From Sarcomyxa edulis (Eukaryota; Basidiomycota; Agaricomycetes; Agaricales; Mycenaceae): a stretch of 64,000 bases of DNA. Shown here piece by piece: positions 60,937 through 64,000 of this stretch; the stretch's first letter is position 1; every line of letters begins with the position of its first letter. Made by a program: the position numbers and the translations under genes. Under the pieces are notes generated by a model. The model saw nothing but the letters and a program-made list of their open reading frames with translations, was not told the origin of the DNA and did not search any database. The DNA lies in assembly GCA_009761415.1 (NCBI GenBank), contig QUOL01000012.1, forward strand, positions 697,001 through 761,000, given 5' to 3'.

Positions 60937-62416
60937 TTAATTTGCGTGCCGCAAGATGACCATGAGCCCGTCGGAATGTGCAGAGAAGATGGAGTCAACT
61001 GCAATCTGTGGTTCACCTGATGGGGAGGTATGGGTTCTGACTCGTGGTCGGGAAGCGGATGGTCTGTGGGGGGAAGGAATGGCCCGCGCAGTCGATCGAG
61101 TGGCCTGTCTCCTCCCATGGCTATGTCGAGATTGAACGGGTTCTGGTACCCGTGTGCTATTCGAAAAATACTGTCAGAAAAGAGGACATCCGAGAAGATT
61201 GTTAATCAACGTACATGGAGTCTCTGCCGTCTGGAATCAAAGCAAACCTTCCGAAGCCAAACCCACCGTCGCTAGGCTGTCCTCGTTCGTTGACACCCCA
61301 CCCTTTGATGACATCGATCCAGCTTCGAACGATATCTTCGTCTTTCTTGGCGACAAAATCGAAGAAGCTTCGTCCCATAGCCGTAATGGTGGAAAGTAAA
61401 AGGTCGTTGGAACAGTAAAGAATTGTACAATTCACGGAGAAGCGGTCGAGAATGAAAGCTGTTCTGGATGACTGCGAAGGGAGATGATCAAAGGTGATCG
61501 TCTCTGATTGGGCACGGGGCGGAGGCGTGCGGCTGCCATCTGGAGAGTCGCTTCTGTCACTTCTGGAGCCCCAAGACGAAGACGAGGGGGTCGGTGAAGC
61601 AGGGCCGACAACCATGTCACTGGGTATGGGACTTGGAGGCATTGGAGACGGATCGTTCCATCGCTGTCGAATGATGAGTTCGGTATTGAGGCGTTGCTAT
61701 AAGATACTGAACCTCACCCTGAATTCAAAGTTATGAGCACTAGGAGAGATGACGGTTATCTCTTGTGCAGTAGACGCGTTGTGTAACGCCTTAGCACCAG
61801 GTGAAGCAAACGATACGCTGCCGACGAGAACATTGTGTACAACGGTGCGAGACTATGGACGGTCAAACTGTTAACGATTCACTGTAGTCGTTACGAGGAA
61901 TGGCTTACGATTCCACATAGTATATAACCTTTATACGGGTCCTTGTGCCGCATTCGTAAATAGACAAGGACCGCTGCCTTGTCTTGCTTTATTGTATCAC
62001 TGCCAGTGTAATAAAGTTCAACGCAATGGCAGCAGAGGCAGAAATGGGTGGTGCTTACTAATGTAATTGACGGACTCGAGGAAACTCGTCTGGGTGGACA
62101 AGTTCCAGCGACGGGCGTCCCACCAGTTCCTGGGGCTCGAAACCTGGGGGCAGAGTATATGAGGGCTGTTTGTCGGTATATATGGGTCTTGAGACTTACC
62201 CAGCAAGTCGCTAACGGAGTCGGTCATGTAAATCCATCGCGCCTATGAAGATGAGGCCATCGTACGCTGATTGATTTGCATGAAAGACAAAATAAAGCCA
62301 TACCTCCTGCGAAAAGTCAACAATGCCAACTGGAGCGCACCTAAGCTTAAATCAAACGGAAAAAACATGGGCCGAGACGTACTGAAGGAGACACACGGAG
62401 GGCTGGTCGAGTCCAT
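60937..62416 (-). CDS. PAS domain protein
   Basis: About seven exons. A PAS domain is built from IVDFSQE, WIYMTDSVSDLLG, FEPQELVGRPSLELVHPDE and a segment with RMRHKDPYKGY. A second PAS-like stretch follows a Ser/Pro-rich linker: RTAFILDRFSVNCTILYCSN, ITAMGRSFFDFVAKKDEDIV, WIDVIKGWGVNERG, and, after an Arg/Ser-rich insert, AVDSIFSAHSDGLMVILRHA at the end. There is no GATA finger, kinase or LOV cysteine motif (NCRFLQ) that I can see, so it is not a canonical White Collar photoreceptor. It may be a sensor or a partner of a transcription factor. The first exon, from ATG 62416, was chosen by an in-phase GTGTGT donor and is the least certain part. Confidence 0.78.
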
Positions 62417-62934
62417 GAATGATAACGAGCCGAATTAGAAAGAGTGAGATGAGGTGAGGTGTAGAATCGAGAGAACGAAGAAGTCGGGAGTAAAAAGAAG
62501 AGTAAAAGTGCTATAGATGGATGTAGAAAAGCAATAACGAGCTGAGCATAATACTTGTTTTCTTAGAGAGTTGCTGCAAAGATGTAGTCAAGACGCAGGA
62601 ACGAAATAACGTTTTCACCGGGAAGCAAAGAACACAGAAACGCCGCGAACTTTTAGCGCCCAACAGCCAAAAACTCTCCTGCCTCAAGCTCGTCTTTCTT
62701 ACTTGTATTCTACATTGTTCTCTTACCGGTAGGGTGTTCAGTAGCGTCGACAGATTTGACCCCATCCTGCTCAAAGTGACCGGAAGTTTTTCCCAAATCC
62801 GACTATACCGAGATCTCTTGTTTCGCACCGAATCTGGTGTGATTACCTCGGATCTCTAATTTTTTTGCCTCCGTTTAGTGGCGGAATTTCAATCCTTTTT
62901 CTTGCCATCATCCGCTCATTCGCTATGTGGTCGA
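62417..62934. promoter_or_regulatory. Divergent promoter region, PAS gene / TRM61
   Basis: About 520 bases between divergent start codons. It contains purine-rich tracts near 62440-62500. The minus-strand frame through 62511-62828 has no features. Confidence 0.4.
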
Positions 62935-64000
62935 CTGCTCGTGAAATCGCTGCCGGAGACGTGGTTATCGTCTGGCTGGTGAGTCCAAGTTTAGTTCTCT
63001 CGGTACGTCTACTGATGATGTGTTGTTAGACACGGGATGTTATTCAGCCCCTTGTCATCACACCAGGAAAAGACTTTAATAGCAAGTTCGGAGCGTATCG
63101 CCATTCAGACCTTATTGGGCTCCCATTCGGGTCCAAAGTGGGATCTCGCAATGGGAAAGGATTCATCCACATTCTTAGGCCAACACCAGAGCTATGGACC
63201 ATGGCATTACCCCATCGTACACAGATTCTGTACCTGGCCGACATTGCATTCATCACCTCATGGCTGGATATTCGACGAGGAAGTCGTGTAATTGAAGCAG
63301 GTGAGTACCAAGTTCCGGAACTCTCCTACTCTATAATTCTGCCATGGCATTGCCTCGAGTCTGGTCTGCCTCGAGTTTTCACGCGAGTTTGTTGGCCCAA
63401 AAAAGAAACGCCTGATGGAAATTCGGGTCACGTGATTTGCACTCCCATGTCTGGTCGATCTTTCCCCATTCGGTTCAGATTAGGGGCCACCTCATATAGA
63501 CCTCCATATAGACCTATATTTATCTCCTGATACCGACATGCTGATCCCCTCCTCTAGGTACGTAACATATCCATTCACCTCCCTCCCCCACATGTGAGCT
63601 ATTCATTCAAAATTTCACCTGAACAAGGTACTGGATCGGGATCTTTCTCCCATTCCGTCGCACGAACAATTGGCTCGTCTGGCCATCTTTGGTCTTATGA
63701 GTTCCATGAGGCCAGAGCTAACAAAGCGAAGTACGTGCATGTGCATATTTTCGTCATCTTTATCCAATATCTTTTTCTAGAGAAGAATTCTCTCGACATG
63801 GAATGTCAGATAGAGTGACCCTGACCCATCGAAATGTCTGCAAGGAGGGCTTCACTGTCGTCGACACAGCTGATTCCGGTACGTAACCTGGACGCTGTTC
63901 TGCTAGTACAGTTGATGCAACCATGTCTTCTAGTCTTTCTCGATCTGCCAGCGCCCTGGGACGCTGTGGAACATGCCAAAAAAGCTCTACGTGTAAGCTC
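62935..64000 (+). CDS. TRM61: TRM61, tRNA m1A58 methyltransferase catalytic subunit (5' part)
   Basis: Begins at 62935 ([18 protein letters not shown]) and runs off the right edge. After a 5' intron: [51 protein letters not shown]-like [15 protein letters not shown]. The SAM-binding loop is [14 protein letters not shown], followed by [18 protein letters not shown] and, after a further intron, [15 protein letters not shown], the post-II catalytic Asp segment. Trm61 pairs with Trm6 to methylate adenosine 58 in tRNA T-loops, including initiator tRNA. The intron at 63301-63627 (327 nt) is several times longer than its neighbours. The window ends inside an exon after KKALR. Confidence 0.92.

Noticed and set aside
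1..64000. tRNA genes, CRISPR arrays, prophage or defence islands
   Set aside because: No cloverleaf-type A/B box pairs were convincing by eye, no regularly spaced repeats exist, and gene structure is clearly eukaryotic.

Overview
This window is nuclear DNA of a filamentous basidiomycete, probably Agaricomycotina. The evidence is many short GT-AG introns of about 45-70 nt, a Fuz7/Ste7-type MAP kinase kinase, a combined RRM and YTH protein, fungal F-box and BTB families, and EBP2, APC2, GAL83, NTA1, MDE1 and TRM61 orthologues. I see no bacterial operon, phage, plasmid or CRISPR feature. Exon joins were worked out by hand from frame, donor and acceptor. For BBC1, the first F-box gene, the YTH gene, EBP2, both Cys-rich genes, the 2OG oxygenase, the CsbD gene, the MYND gene, the MAPKK and GAL83 the joined exons add to a multiple of three and keep the family's reading frame.

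Layout. 1-2561: no firm gene, only weak coding-like pieces. 2562-12542 (minus): BBC1 cortical-actin protein, F-box protein, RRM-YTH RNA-binding protein. 12543-17272: gene-poor, with a MITE-like inverted-repeat element at 15943-16600. 17273-18760 (plus): EBP2 ribosome biogenesis factor, convergent with an MFS transporter (18926-21820, minus). 23263-24584 (plus): tandem pair of tiny Cys-rich proteins, each with six exons including an 11-nt micro-exon. 24700-27131 (minus): sulfite-oxidase-type molybdoenzyme. 28292-30246 (plus): 2OG-Fe(II) oxygenase, then a low-complexity protein ending in a CsbD-like stress module.

30533-34701 (minus): three related BTB-family genes, only the middle one with a clear BTB fold. 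35905-40185 (plus): MYND-finger protein and the Fuz7/Ste7 MAPKK. 40531-45048 (minus): APC2 and an F-box protein. 45139-48415 is about 3.3 kb without a recognisable gene. 48416-52158 (plus): GAL83 (SNF1 kinase beta subunit) and NTA1 (N-terminal amidase). 52305-57784 (minus): RecQ helicase and MDE1 (methionine salvage). 58088-60391 (plus): secreted GH27 alpha-galactosidase. 60937-62416 (minus): PAS-domain protein. 62935-64000 (plus, cut by the window edge): TRM61 tRNA m1A58 methyltransferase.

Most genes are unrelated housekeeping or signalling functions, as expected of a fungal chromosome arm. The more unusual parts are the tandem Cys-rich pair with conserved micro-exons, TATA boxes and stress-element-like upstream sites, the MITE, the BTB cluster with degenerate members, and the long insertion inside the YTH domain.
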